Shown one piece after another: positions 1 to 9,783 of a stretch of DNA of 64,000 nt; the stretch's first letter is position 1; each line of letters opens with the position of its first letter. Source of the stretch: Dysidea avara (Eukaryota; Porifera; Demospongiae; Dictyoceratida; Dysideidae); contig NC_089276.1 in the NCBI RefSeq assembly GCF_963678975.1, positions 23,481,059 to 23,545,058 on the forward strand, written 5' to 3'. Made by a program: the position numbers and the translations under genes. Under the pieces are notes generated by a model. The model was not told where the DNA came from and did no database searches. It saw only the letters and a program-made list of their open reading frames with translations.

Positions 1-240
1 CAGCCATTTCTTGGCCACCACCTTGGATTTCACATCTTTTTTCACCATAGCCTTTTTGAGGGCCCCACTCTTTTTTTTTACAGCTTGGCTGTTTTGGATT
101 AGATTTCACCTCTTTTTGTATTTGTATAGGCCGGCTTTGGGGCTTTTTTAACCTGTCTTTTTTTACCACAGGAAGAAGAACAGATGAAGCAGATGTTAAA
201 TGCTTTAAATATTTCTGATTTTATCAGTAAATGTAAAAAT
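1..240 (+). repeat. Family S head fragment (direct)
   Basis: This stretch matches the start of the larger repeats at about 470-720 and 47,460-47,720: the CAGCCATTTCTTGGC box, a T-rich run, CAGCTTGGCTG, and a segment ending in a TTTACCACAGGAAGAAG box. It runs off the left edge of the window and is followed by TA-rich sequence. No coding content is credible; short ORFs here are shadows of the repeat. Confidence 0.7.
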
Positions 241-260
241 TATATATATAGATATATATA

Positions 261-590
261 TCTAATCAAAAACAGCCAAGCTGTAAAAAAAGGTGTGGCC
301 CCCAAAAAGGCCCTTGTGAAAAAAGATGTGAAATCCAAGGTGGCGGCCAAAAAATGGCTGTGATGGTAGGTTAATGGTAAAAATTTTAATAACAATAATT
401 CAGGTAAATTTGGTGCCAAGACCAAGCGGCACAAAATTCACCTGAATTGTCGTTATTAAAATTTTTACCATTAACCTACCATCACAGCCATTTCTTGGCC
501 GCCACCTTGTATTTCACATCTTTTTTCACCATGGCCTTTTTGGGGGCCGCACCTTTTTTTACAGCTTGGCTGTTTTTGATTAGATATCAC
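261..590. repeat. Palindromic head of family S
   Basis: Two arms of about 150-165 bases (roughly 261-426 and 446-590) are inverted copies of each other, separated by about 20 bases near AAGACCAAGCGGC. The right arm continues into family S copy 1. A comparable but shortened palindrome lies at the outer end of copy 4 (56,960-57,190), so the palindromic head seems to belong to the family and is not a local accident. Confidence 0.75.
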
Positions 591-798
591 TTCTTTTTGT
601 ATTTGTATACTGCAAAGCCGGCCAATGGCTGGCTTTGGGGGTTTTTTAATCCATGTGTTTTTTTCTTTACCACAGGAAGAAGAAAAGAACTTAAAGAAGA
701 TTTTTAATACTTCAATTATTTTTGATTTTATTATATAGTAATTATACAATTATATACATATATTTATTACATGCCCATTATTCCCCACAGGATATTAT

Positions 799-2580
799 TT
801 TGCAGCTGATCTCTCTACTGGGTGATTTGAAATGTAGCTGAACTATCTATAAGGTGACCTCTTCTAGCTGATCTCTCTACAGGGTAGCTAAACTCTCTAC
901 ATGGTGGTTTCTTTGTAGCTGAACTCTCTACACGATGGTTTCTTTGTAGCTGAACTCTCTACAAGGTGACTTCTTCTAGCTGAACTCTCTACAGAGTGAT
1001 TTGTTTGCAGCTTAACTCTCTACATGATGGTTTCTTTGTAGCTGAACTCTCTACAAGGTGACTTCTTCTAGCTGAACTCCCTACAGGGTGATCTTTTTGT
1101 ACTGTAGTTGAACTCTCTACAGGGTGATTTGTTTGCAGCTGAACTCTCTACATGATGGTTTCTTTGTAGCTGAACTCTCTACATGATGGTTTCTTTGTAG
1201 CTGAACTCTCTACAAGGTAACTTCTTCAAGCTGAACCCTCTACAGGGCGATTTGTTGTAGTTGAATTCTCTACAGGGTGATTTGTTTGAGGCTGAACTCT
1301 CTACATGGCAGTTTCTTTGTAACTGAACACTCTACAAGGTGACTTCTTCTAGCTGATCTTTCTACAGGGTGAATTGTTTGTAGCTGAACTATCTACAAGG
1401 TAACTTCTTCTAGCTGATCTCTCTACAGGGTGATTTGTTTGCAGCTGAACTCTTTACATGATGGTTTCTTTGTAGCTGAACTCTCTACAAGGTGACTTCT
1501 TCTAGCTGAACTCTCTACAGGGTGATTTCTTTGTAGCTGAACTCTCTACTATGATGGTTTCTTTGTAGCTGAACTCTCTACAAGGTGACTTCTTTTAGCT
1601 GATCCCTCTACAGGGGGATTTGTTTGTAGCTGAACTCTCAACAAGTGATTTATTTACAGCTGACCTCTTTATGTGGTGGTTTCTTTGTAGCTGAACTCAC
1701 TACAAGATGACCTCTTCTAGCTGATCTCTCTCCAGGGTGATGTGTTTCTAGCTGAACTCTCTACTGGTGATTTGTTGCAGTTAAACTCTCTACATAGTGG
1801 TTTCTTTGTAGCTGAACTCTTTACAAGGTGACTTCTTCTAGCTGAACTCTCTACAAGGTGATTTCTTTGTAGCTGAACTCTCTACAAGGTGACCTCTTCT
1901 AGCTGATGTTAGCAGCTGAACTCTCTACATGATGGTTTCTTTGTAGCTGGACTCTCTACAAGGTAACCTCTTCTAGCTGATCTCTCTACAGGGTGATCGT
2001 TTTGTAGATGAACGCTCTACAGGGTGATTTGTTTGCAGCTGAACTCTTTCTTGTTTCTAGCTGATCTCTCTACAGAATAACTTGTTTGTATAGCTGAACT
2101 CTTTACAGAGTAGTATTTTGGTTGCTGAACTCTCTACACGGTGACTTGTTTGTAGTAAAATTCTTTACAGAGTGACTTGGTGGTAGCTGAATTCTCTACA
2201 GAGTGACTTACTTGTAGCTGAACACTGTATAAACTATAAAGTGACTTGTCTGTAGCTGAACTCTCTTCAGGGTTACTTGTTTGCAGGTGATCTCTATAGG
2301 GTAACTTGTTTGTATAGATGAACTCTTTACAGGGTAGTTTCTTTGTAGCTGAACTCTCTCCACAGTGACTTGTTTGTAGCTGAATTCTCTAGAGAGTGTA
2401 GCCAAACTCTCTACAGGGTGCATGACTTGTTTATAGCTTCAGTGTGACTTGTAATGTTCTGAATCACTACAGCGATATATTTGTAGCTGAACTCTCTATA
2501 GGGTGACTTGCTTCTTGCTGAACTGTCTATAAGATTAACTGTTTGCAGCTGAACTCCCTACAGAATAACCTGTAATGTAA
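799..2580 (+). repeat. ~30-bp minisatellite array (family S copy 1)
   Basis: About 55-60 degenerate 30-31 base units, each starting near AGCTGAACTCTCTACA. Two subtypes alternate, one ending in a GGTGACTTCTTCT-like block and one in a TGGTTTCTTTGT or GGTGATTTGTTTG block. Units degrade towards the right end. ORFs in this interval are translations of the repeat. Confidence 0.9.
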
Positions 2581-2628
2581 TAGAATTCTATAATGGAGTA
2601 AATAAATTAGCTGAATGCTCTGTTAGGG

Positions 2629-3424
2629 TGACTGTTCTATTAGAGTATCTCGATCTCGCATTTGCTACACGGAGTTGGCTTTCGAATCATAACTCAGTGG
2701 TTTGTAATCCAATTCTTCTATACTACTGCAAGGACTTTCAATGAACAGCTATACACCGATTTTCAGCTCATTGCTCTAAGCGGTTTGCCTAGTAGGCGTG
2801 AAAACTAATACTTTTTTATTCCTAATAATCGATCATGTAATTTTGACACAGGTTGAGTTTTGTGTCATATCTCCGTGGTCTTTATCTCGATTCCTTTCAA
2901 ACCACCAAAAGGCACTCCTACGATGGTTACTCCATCTACATAGCAATTTTCAACTCATTCCATGAAGCGGTTTACCCTGTAGGCGTGACAACAAATCGAT
3001 CTTGTTTTACGCGAATAATCGGTCATAACTCCTGAATCATTCATCGGATTTGCACCAAATTTGATGCTAGGATTCGCCTTTGGACTCCCCTTCTGTGTGC
3101 CAAATTTCAAGGCGATCGGAGTACGCGTTTGCGTTTTATAGCAATTTTTGCAAGTGTGTGAAAAGACGAAGAAAAAAAAACGAAGAAAAAAAACGAAACT
3201 TTGGCCACTCGTATCTCGGAAATGGCTTGAGTGATTTCCTTCCAATTTGGAATGTAGACTCCCCTAGCTGGCGGGCAACTCTGCAGCAAATTTGATTCCA
3301 ATCGGATGAGGTATCACCGAGATACAAATGTGTGAAAATGATGTTTTCTTTCTTCCTGTAAATATACTCACGGTGTGGCGCGCCGTCTTCTTGGGCCGCA
3401 CGACACACTATCGTGTGTCTTGAT
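2629..3424 (+). repeat. Family S tail with internal diverged repeats
   Basis: The conserved tail contains at least two clearly homologous ~165-base subunits (about 2686-2850 and 2864-3020). Each starts with an ATAACTC/ATATCTC-GTGG box and ends with AAGCGGTTT-CC-GTAGGCGTGA. Two further subunits (about 3024-3180 and 3209-3345) share only the opening box and an AAATTTG motif. It ends with the hairpin at 3402-3419. A 60-codon plus-strand frame at 2853-3035 is kept almost unchanged in copy 4 but not in copies 2 and 3, so it is probably incidental. Confidence 0.7.
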
Positions 3425-3449
3425 ATATTTTATCAGTAAATTTAAAAAT

Positions 3450-3489
<40 letters not shown>

Positions 3490-3490
3490 C
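3450..3490. repeat. (TA)n microsatellite
   Basis: An AT dinucleotide run at the junction between family S copies 1 and 2, in the position where the head of other copies carries a TATATATA segment. Confidence 0.85.
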
Positions 3491-3502
3491 ATATATTTAT
3501 TA

Positions 3503-4490
3503 CAGAACTCTACATGGTGGTTTCTTTATAATTGAACACTCTACAAGGTGAGTCCTTCTAGCTGATCTCTCTACAGGATGATTTGTTTATAGCTGAACTA
3601 TCTACAAGGTAACTTCTTCTAGCTGATCTCTCTACAGGGTGATTTGCTTGCAGCTGAACTCTCTACAAGGTAACTTCTTCTAGCTGATCTCTCTACAGGA
3701 TCACTTGTTTCTAGCTAATCTCTCTACAGGGTGAATTGTTTCTAGCTGAACTCTCTACAGGGTGATTTGTTTGCAGCTGAACTCTATACATGGTGGTATC
3801 TTTGTAACTGAACTCTCTGCAAGGTGACTTCTTCTAGCTGATCTCTCTACAGGGTGATTTGTTTGTAGCTGAGCTCTCTACAAGGTAACTTCTTTTAGTT
3901 GGTCTCTGTACAGGATCACTTGCTTGTAGCTGAATTCTGTACAGGTGATTTGTTTGCAGCTGAACTCTCTACATGGTTTCTTTGTAGCTGAACTCTCTAC
4001 AAGGTAACTTCTTCTAGCTGAACTATGTAATTGAACTCCCTACAAGGTAACTTCGTCTAGCTGATCTCTCTACAGGGTGAATTGTTTGCAGCTGAACTCT
4101 ATACATGGTGGTATCTTTGTAACTGAACTCTCTGCAAGGTGACTTCTTCTAGCTGATCTCTCTACAGGGTGATTTGTTTGTAGCTGAACTCTCTACAAGG
4201 TAACTTCTTTTAGTTGGTCTCTGTACAGGATCACTTGCTTGTAGCTGAATTCTGTACAGGTGATTTGTTTGCAGCTGAACTCTCTACATGGTTTCTTTGT
4301 AGCTGAACTCTCTACAAGGTAACTTCTTCTAGCTGAACTATGTAATTGAACTCCCTACAAGGTAACTTCGTCTAGCTGATCTCTCTACAGGGTGAATTGT
4401 TTGTAGCTGAACTCTCTACAGGGCGATTTGTTTGTAGCTGATCTTTATACAGGTTACTAGTTTCTAGCTGATCTCTTGAATTCTTTTCAA
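3503..4490 (+). repeat. Minisatellite array with a 315-bp higher-order repeat
   Basis: It is built of the same ~30-base units as copy 1. Positions 3781-4095 and 4096-4410 are a near-identical tandem duplication about 315 bases long. Each includes the unusual units with ACTCTATACATGG, GGTCTCTGTACAGG and AACTATGTAATTGAAC, which shows a recent higher-order duplication inside an older array. Confidence 0.85.
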
Positions 4491-5304
4491 GGTGACTGCT
4501 CTATTAGGATGACTGCTCTATTAGGATGACTGCTCTATTAGAGTATCTCGATCTCGCACTTACCACACCAAGTTGGATTTCGTGTTATAACTCCGTGGCT
4601 TTAAGTCTGATTCTTCTACACCATTGAAGAGCCTTTCTAAGATGATTACTCCATCTGTACAGTGAATTTCAAAGCATTACTCCAAGCAGTTTTTCTGGTA
4701 GGTGTGGAAAGTAGTCGTTTTTTTATTAGCCAATCTCGATTGCATAATTGTTACACACTGTTGGTTTTTTCGTTGTGTCTTCCTGGTTTTTAGCTCGATT
4801 TCTTTCAAACCACAAAAGGCCCACCAATTTTCAGTTTCTACCCATAAGTGGTTTACCCTGTAAGCGTGACAACATATTGGTGTTATTTTTCATGAATAAT
4901 CACTAATAACTCTTTGTCTGTTTATCATATTCCATTGGTACAGAGATGTGCCTTTATACCCCTTTCTGTGTGCCAAATTCAAGGCAATCATATATTGTGT
5001 TCATGTTTTATAGCAGTTTTTGTAAGTGTGCGAAAAGAGGAAGAAAAATAAGAAAAAAAACGAAGAAACTAAGCCAATTTTTGAAGTCACATATCTCGGG
5101 AACACTTGAAGCGATTTCGCTCAAATTTGGAATATGGAGTACTGAAGTTGGAGGGCATGTCCACAGCAAAAATCGTCTTGTTTCATCAAGGCAGCACAGA
5201 GCTACGGAGGTGCAAAAATTGCGTTTTCGTTTTTCCTGTCAATATACTCACAGGTGTTGCGCGCCAGCTTCTTGGGCCGCACGACACACTACCATGTACC
5301 TTGA

Positions 5305-5683
5305 TTTTGTGCTAGATTACCAATTAATTGAGTTTTATATCTGACTATTATAGCTAGTAACTAATTTTATTTTCATGATGTAGCTATACAAAAAATTCTC
5401 AACATGAAAGTATAGTTTTAGATTGTAACTGCACGCTAATGCATGACATGCATGATCAATTAGCTCAGTACAGTGTGCCATGCAGATGACTCACTGAGAC
5501 AGTTAACACAGATGTAATTAATGGCTTAGACTATAAGTTACTGTATATTCTATACTGAATGCTTTATTAGAGTATCACTATGACTGTTCTATTAGAGTAT
5601 ATTTTGATGACTGCTCAATTAGAGTATCTCGATATTTTCCCTACAATCAAGTAGCTGAAAAGTGATCCGGCGAATGCCGGACC
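5305..5683. other. Gene-free stretch with dispersed module
   Basis: AT-rich sequence without a credible gene. It holds three copies of the dispersed CTATTAGAGTAT module at 5559-5632, the last followed by CTCGATA. Confidence 0.6.
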
Positions 5684-6109
5684 GTGGGCTCTGGCCCTGA
5701 CCCACTGCACAGTGTTTCAATTCATGAACTGTTTGTAAAGCACCTCTGCAATCCACGCATACCAAAAGAAAGAAATCGCGCCGCATGCCCCAATTATATT
5801 AATTATCGTCTGAAAAGTGAAGTATCCATTACACTTCACTGTCGGCTATGTTCAACCTGTTACACAGCAGTACAAATCAAGAACTGCTCGAAAAGCACCT
5901 CTGCAATCAAAATAGCCACTATGAAAAATACGGACATTTCCCATTTCGAAGGGAAGCCATCACGTGCTACCGCCAAATCGACACCTTTTGCTGTCAGCAA
6001 AGATGAATGGCACACAAAGGAGGACACTGGTAAGTGCATGAAGAATGCATTGTACGTACTGCGGTATGCCAAAAGGCACATCTCAGGACGAAGTGACGTC
6101 AAACAGTGA
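5684..6109 (+). CDS. Hypothetical ORF, possibly repeat-derived
   Basis: An open frame of 141 codons starting at ATG with no recognised domain. The protein is basic and cysteine-containing (CRLCSTC in the middle). From about position 6029 onward the DNA is shared with another copy at 61,440-61,790, and that copy does not keep the frame open, which argues the 3' part is a dispersed repeat. The upstream 340 bases seem unique. It could be an exon remnant captured next to a repeat; I do not recognise the product. Confidence 0.25.
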   Translation: MGSGPDPLHSVSIHELFVKHLCNPRIPKERNRAACPNYINYRLKSEVSITLHCRLCSTCYTAVQIKNCSKSTSAIKIATMKNTDISHFEGKPSRATAKSTPFAVSKDEWHTKEDTGKCMKNALYVLRYAKRHISGRSDVKQ

Positions 6110-6410
6110 AAAAACCAAGCCCGTACCCGTAGCCTTTATCAAGTTACACTTGTCTGAAGGCATCAGTCAGTCAGTCAGTCAGTCAGTCAGTTACCCAGTC
6201 AGTAGAAAATTCCATTGAATAAAATTTTTTTTTAATTCTGTAGCAACTTGTTGAAAGCGTTTCGGGTCGATCTGAAAGCTTATTTAGGCTTAGTTTTACC
6301 TAACCAATACTGCCTCATCGTCGACTGGGAAAATTGAGGCTGTTTTTTGGTTAATGTTATTTCGTGGGCTACGCTACTCCTTTGTGGTCCCTACTATCAT
6401 AGTGTATGAT
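6029..6410 (+). repeat. Dispersed repeat with internal CAGT microsatellite, copy 1
   Basis: Homologous to 61,440-61,790. Shared landmarks in order are GGTAAGT-CATGA, AAAAGGCACAT, GACGTCAAACAGTGAA, CTTGTCTGAAGGCATCA, a CAGT run (6163-6192 here), AACTTGTTGAAA-CGTTTC, and CCCTACTAT near the end. It has no coding capacity of its own. Confidence 0.7.
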
Positions 6411-6807
6411 ATAACACAAACACATGTATTTTCCATTGGTCAAGAAACAATGGCTGTTGACAAGATATTTTAATTGATCGGTGGGACCAAGCTAAAATTA
6501 CAAAAAGGACATGAAGTAGTTTATAGGTTATTTTAATGCATACTTTAGTAGCTTTAAAACATTCATGAGGTAGCACATTTCAGTGCTTTCACCATTGTTC
6601 GTTATATGACCCGTCAAGCAGGTCGCATCTAATACATCCTATACTTCAATCTTCATCCTTGGTCAAAGTGAATGCACGCAAGCAATTTCCATTAAATCAA
6701 AGGACAAGTAGCTAAAGTGTGCATACCTCTCAGTTCTAGCTACACACAACATAAAATTAGCAACATTTTAGTAGTCAAGTGCAGCTTAGAGTAGTCAGTA
6801 GAGACTT

Positions 6808-6888
6808 AATTTATTTATTTATTAAGGCTTTACAGCACAAGTGCTGAAGGTCTGTAGGACACCTGGTCCTACAGCCTGTTTAAAGTTG
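6808..6888 (-). mobile_element. 3' end of a non-LTR retrotransposon
   Basis: Read on the minus strand, this ends in a TGTAAAGCCTT block followed by an (AATA)n-type tail, which is typical of a severely 5'-truncated LINE insertion. The body is only a short 3' UTR (GGCTGTAGGACCAGGTGTCC). No reverse transcriptase sequence remains. Confidence 0.55.
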
Positions 6889-6891
6889 TTA

Positions 6892-7260
6892 GACCACTCC
6901 AATTGGTAATTACAGTATGTTTCTGGTCCTTTGAAAATCAATTTTAGGTGCGGGTGGGTGGGCAGAATTCAGCAACAAAGAAGTGACTGCTCAGTTAGAG
7001 TATTTTTGTGACTGTTCTATTAGATTATATCGATCCGTACTATGCACTCTGCCCATTTCTTGCAGGTTTTCACTGATAAAATACAAATCATGACACTTAG
7101 TTAGATTTAGCATGCTTGTTGCACCCAATATTTGTTTCTGAAATCCAGGTTTTTCAAAAAGCTGATGTGGGCATTTTACCCATGTATTTCTGAAATTTCA
7201 CATTCTCCAAAAAAGGATGCGGTTGGTGGACCAGAAACATAATTACCAATTGGAGTAGCC
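6892..7260. mobile_element. PIF/Harbinger-like MITE, copy 1
   Basis: The termini are inverted repeats of about 30 bases beginning G(G/A)CCACTCCAATTGG and ending CCAATTGGAGT(A/G)GCC. They are flanked by the 3-base direct repeat TTA. Copy 2 at 45,021-45,392 is flanked by TAA. A 3-base TWA duplication with GG(C)C-type ends is characteristic of PIF/Harbinger elements. There is no transposase. It carries two copies of the dispersed CTATTAGAGTA module at 6990-7036. Confidence 0.85.
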
Positions 7261-7309
7261 TTACAGAAAGTATGTTTGAAAAGTGGAGAAAGGAGAAAAA
7301 AATCCATGA

Positions 7310-7422
7310 CTGGACCTGGGCGACCTCGAACCTGCAGCCATCCGAGACATAACTTTAATTTAAAGGCCTGCCTCAGTATTGTAACCGGCTTACCACGCCC
7401 ATGCCACCCAATGAAATAAGGA
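7310..7422 (-). repeat. tRNA-derived SINE-like sequence
   Basis: On the minus strand, a TGGCATGGGCGTGG box resembling a Pol III A box is followed about 60 bases later by GGTTCGAGGTC resembling a B box. The intervening sequence does not fold into a normal tRNA, so a tRNA-derived SINE head is more likely than a functional tRNA. Confidence 0.45.
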
Positions 7423-7998
7423 TGTTTCTCTCTCAAGACTTTTAGGTTTCGAATACTGAATTATAATTAGCAAACCAAGTGTACACCAACAAACATCTTA
7501 CCCAGTATTCATCGTCCTGGGCTCAGTCGTGGTAAAGTCAACCCAAGTAGGGAGACTACTTAATCCAGAGTACGGAGGGAGGGGTATTAGTCAAGTGTAT
7601 ACACCTCAGCAACAGTCTTACACGAGCGATATCGATGGTCACTACCTCTAGCTCGACTTCTAGACTACTCTCTCGACTACTTCACCAACCCATAAACAAG
7701 CGCACATATAGCTAAATATATTTACTACGCGCTTTTTAATTAAGTGCTTCAAAACGATTCCCCGATCATTCCTTTCGTCATGCCTGGCGTCTTCTAGGGA
7801 TAGATGACCAGAATTCATCTTCTACAGTTTTGTCCAGAAACAAGCAGCTGCAGGGATAGTAAAATGTATAGCTCAGCGGCTATAGCTCTCGCCACAATTT
7901 ATAGCTATATATAAAAGTACACAGAAAAAATTTGGCCCGAATTTTCAACTAGAGTAGGGACAAAAAGGACTGAAACAAGTTGGAGTAGTGCACGATAT
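7423..7998. other. Gene-free stretch
   Basis: No gene or clear repeat boundary seen. Moderately CG-containing sequence around 7620-7800 has no sustained open frame. Confidence 0.5.
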
Positions 7999-8130
7999 TA
8001 AATCACAGTAAAACAATAAGAAGTGTTATATATATCCCTACTGTGCATTTCGGTCATTTTGAGCAAAGTAGGGCCGGATATAGCTACTGAGCTAGCTAAC
8101 CGTCACTTCTTATTGTTTTACTGTGATTTA
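7999..8130. mobile_element. Small palindromic MITE
   Basis: Perfect inverted arms of about 27 bases begin TAAATCACAGT and end ACTGTGATTTA. A second inner inverted pair (ATATCCCTACT and AGTAGGGCCGGATAT) extends the pairing towards the centre. The whole unit can fold into one long hairpin of about 130 bases. Confidence 0.7.
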
Positions 8131-8656
8131 TCAATTCTTAAGTTTCTTTATCACGTGTGTTGCCTAAGGGGTTATTGTATACAATACTGCCGTATTCTAA
8201 TTTAATAATTCTCCACAAGTCTAGGCCGGTATAATCTAAACATGTACCTATTCAGTCAGGATCAATGGTGTATAGCTATATAATACAAAAGCCATTCTAG
8301 CCGATGTTCAGTCAAACCAACAGAAATGTATAAATGCAGTATTATTGATGTTCTAATCTCAGTATTATGTCCTGTATAAGGGTGTCCTTCATTTTGGAAT
8401 ATAGCTAACTGTTATAATTTTTGGCATTTTGCAAGGTATATATATAAATTTCATATGAAATATTTAGGGTTGACTCCAAGAGAAAATGAATGATGCCCCA
8501 CTCAAACTGCATGGAAAATAGACACCAACATAGCCACAACATAACAAAATTAATAAAATTTGCAAAAATAACCACTTTAATTATAAACTTCTGCAAAAAA
8601 AAAATGTCCTGGTTAAGTGAAATAAAACTTTTGTGTATGGCTGAATATATTGTATA

Positions 8657-9438
8657 TGGGTGTATCCATTCACTGGACTGGACTACTGGACTCAGACTTT
8701 TTTTTTTGTTTTCTTATGTTTTTATTGCCAAACTTAACTAAAAAGTGTTTTAGTAGCTAACACCATTCACCATGAGACATAAAACTTGTACATTAATTAC
8801 AAAAACTGCACTAAAACCTTATAGTGCAGTTTGTTATCAAAAGAATTTGCCTACTGCTAGCAATGTTTCGTTTCAAGCACTGATAGCACTGTTAATACAT
8901 GTCTGTCTTCTCTAGCCTTCTTTTGTAAAATAGCACACCATATATAAGTTTTACAACATGTAATTATGTTACATTGCTGGTATAAAAATCGCCTATAGCC
9001 TGTGCATTCACCTCAGCTTTGCTGGCTCTTTAGTTTATAATGTTTGTAAATAGCAACGAGTGTACAGTGGCACATTTAAGCTTCCCAATGCACACACTTT
9101 CAAATAGGAAGGTAAGGTTACACATATTTGCAAAAAACGCAGTGAGTTTACAAGAGTAAAAACCAATGTCTTACCATTAAACAAACCACCAAAATTATTC
9201 CAAACATACTTAATAAAGCCTTATAAATATATATTTTTAAATAGACTGTATGTGCCTCTTTGTTGCATTTTCTTTATATGACAAGACATGGAGAGCCTTA
9301 GCCCCATGTGTGGTATACTACCCTATGTAATCCCTTTTAGTGGTTGAAAATTGTGTTTGTGGTTGAAAAAAAAAGTGTTTGAACAAATTTTATGTGAGTC
9401 CAGTAGTCCAGTCCAGTCCAGTGAATGGATACACCCGA
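8657..9438. mobile_element. hAT-like non-autonomous DNA transposon
   Basis: The ends are inverted repeats of about 37 bases: GGGTGTATCCATTCACTGG on the left and its complement on the right, each continuing into repeats of GGACT/AGTCC. They are flanked by near-identical 8-base direct repeats (ATTGTATA and ATTGTATG), the length expected for hAT. The interior is AT-rich with no transposase. A degenerate GAGTCCAGTC-rich scrap of the same terminus lies at 11,719-11,745. Confidence 0.6.
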
Positions 9439-9589
9439 ATTGTATGATGTATGAAGAAATTTTTTAGATGCATTAGCCAACACTGTAGACATACAGTATA
9501 GTGAAACACACAAAGCAATAGAAGTTGTACTGTATATCTAGACCATTATATGCTATACTATGAGCAGTAAACAAATTGTAAACAAGTAT

Positions 9590-9783
9590 TTAATCTGCTT
9601 CTAGTACATCACACAACAATTTCTTGCAGATAGGAGGAGAATTATTCCATTTTCCATTGACACACTCGAGAGAGTATGATCCACTGATTATATAATTAGG
9701 TCTGCAGGTATAAATGGCACGTCTGCCAGCATCAATAATAAACATTTCTCCATTCTCAGGGTTAGTTAAGTGGGGACATATTT
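9590..9783 (-). CDS. Gene A exon 9: sushi (CCP) domain and stop
   Basis: This encodes four cysteines in sushi spacing (CP...YTC...LEC...PPIC) with the conserved GKW between Cys3 and Cys4, then a short tail KKLLCDVLEAD and TAA. The acceptor TTTATACAG keeps phase 1. A fifth cysteine near the C terminus could form an intermolecular bridge; that is inference. I found no convincing AATAAA signal nearby. Confidence 0.85.

Larger units (their letters stand above)
438..3424 (+). mobile_element. Family S repeat, copy 1
   Basis: Order: head (438-798), minisatellite array (about 799-2580), then a unique tail (2629-3424). The tail begins with TGACTGTTCTATTAGAGTAT and ends in the hairpin GACACAC-TATC-GTGTGTC followed by TTGA. 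The same order occurs at 3426-5304, 47,430-51,857 and, inverted, 57,190-52,326. All four copies stop matching just after CTTGAT, which fixes the 3' end. No transposase or Rep/helicase ORF is present, so this is a non-autonomous repeat. A fixed 3' terminus with a hairpin and a minisatellite core is known from Helentron-associated rolling-circle elements; that classification is inference. Confidence 0.7.
3426..5304 (+). mobile_element. Family S repeat, copy 2
   Basis: This copy follows copy 1 directly. Its head is cut down to a short TTTATCAGTAAATTTA-like segment plus the TA run. The array spans about 3503-4490 and the tail 4492-5304. The tail starts with three direct copies of a GACTGCTCTATTAG unit. 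The terminal hairpin at 5283-5300 is imperfect (right arm ATGTACC instead of GTGTGTC), and several tail subunits are shortened or diverged. It looks older than copies 1, 3 and 4. Confidence 0.7.

Noticed and set aside
799..2580. Regular ~30-base repeats that look like a CRISPR array
   Set aside because: Units abut directly with no unique spacers, vary in sequence, and lie in a eukaryotic dispersed repeat. They are a minisatellite.
2853..3035. 60-codon frame in the family S tail as a conserved peptide gene
   Set aside because: It is preserved only in the two most similar copies, overlaps other open frames on the opposite strand, and lacks codon-specific conservation that I can see.
7176..7436. 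86-codon minus-strand ORF
   Set aside because: It overlaps the end of a Harbinger-like MITE and a SINE-like sequence and has no domain.
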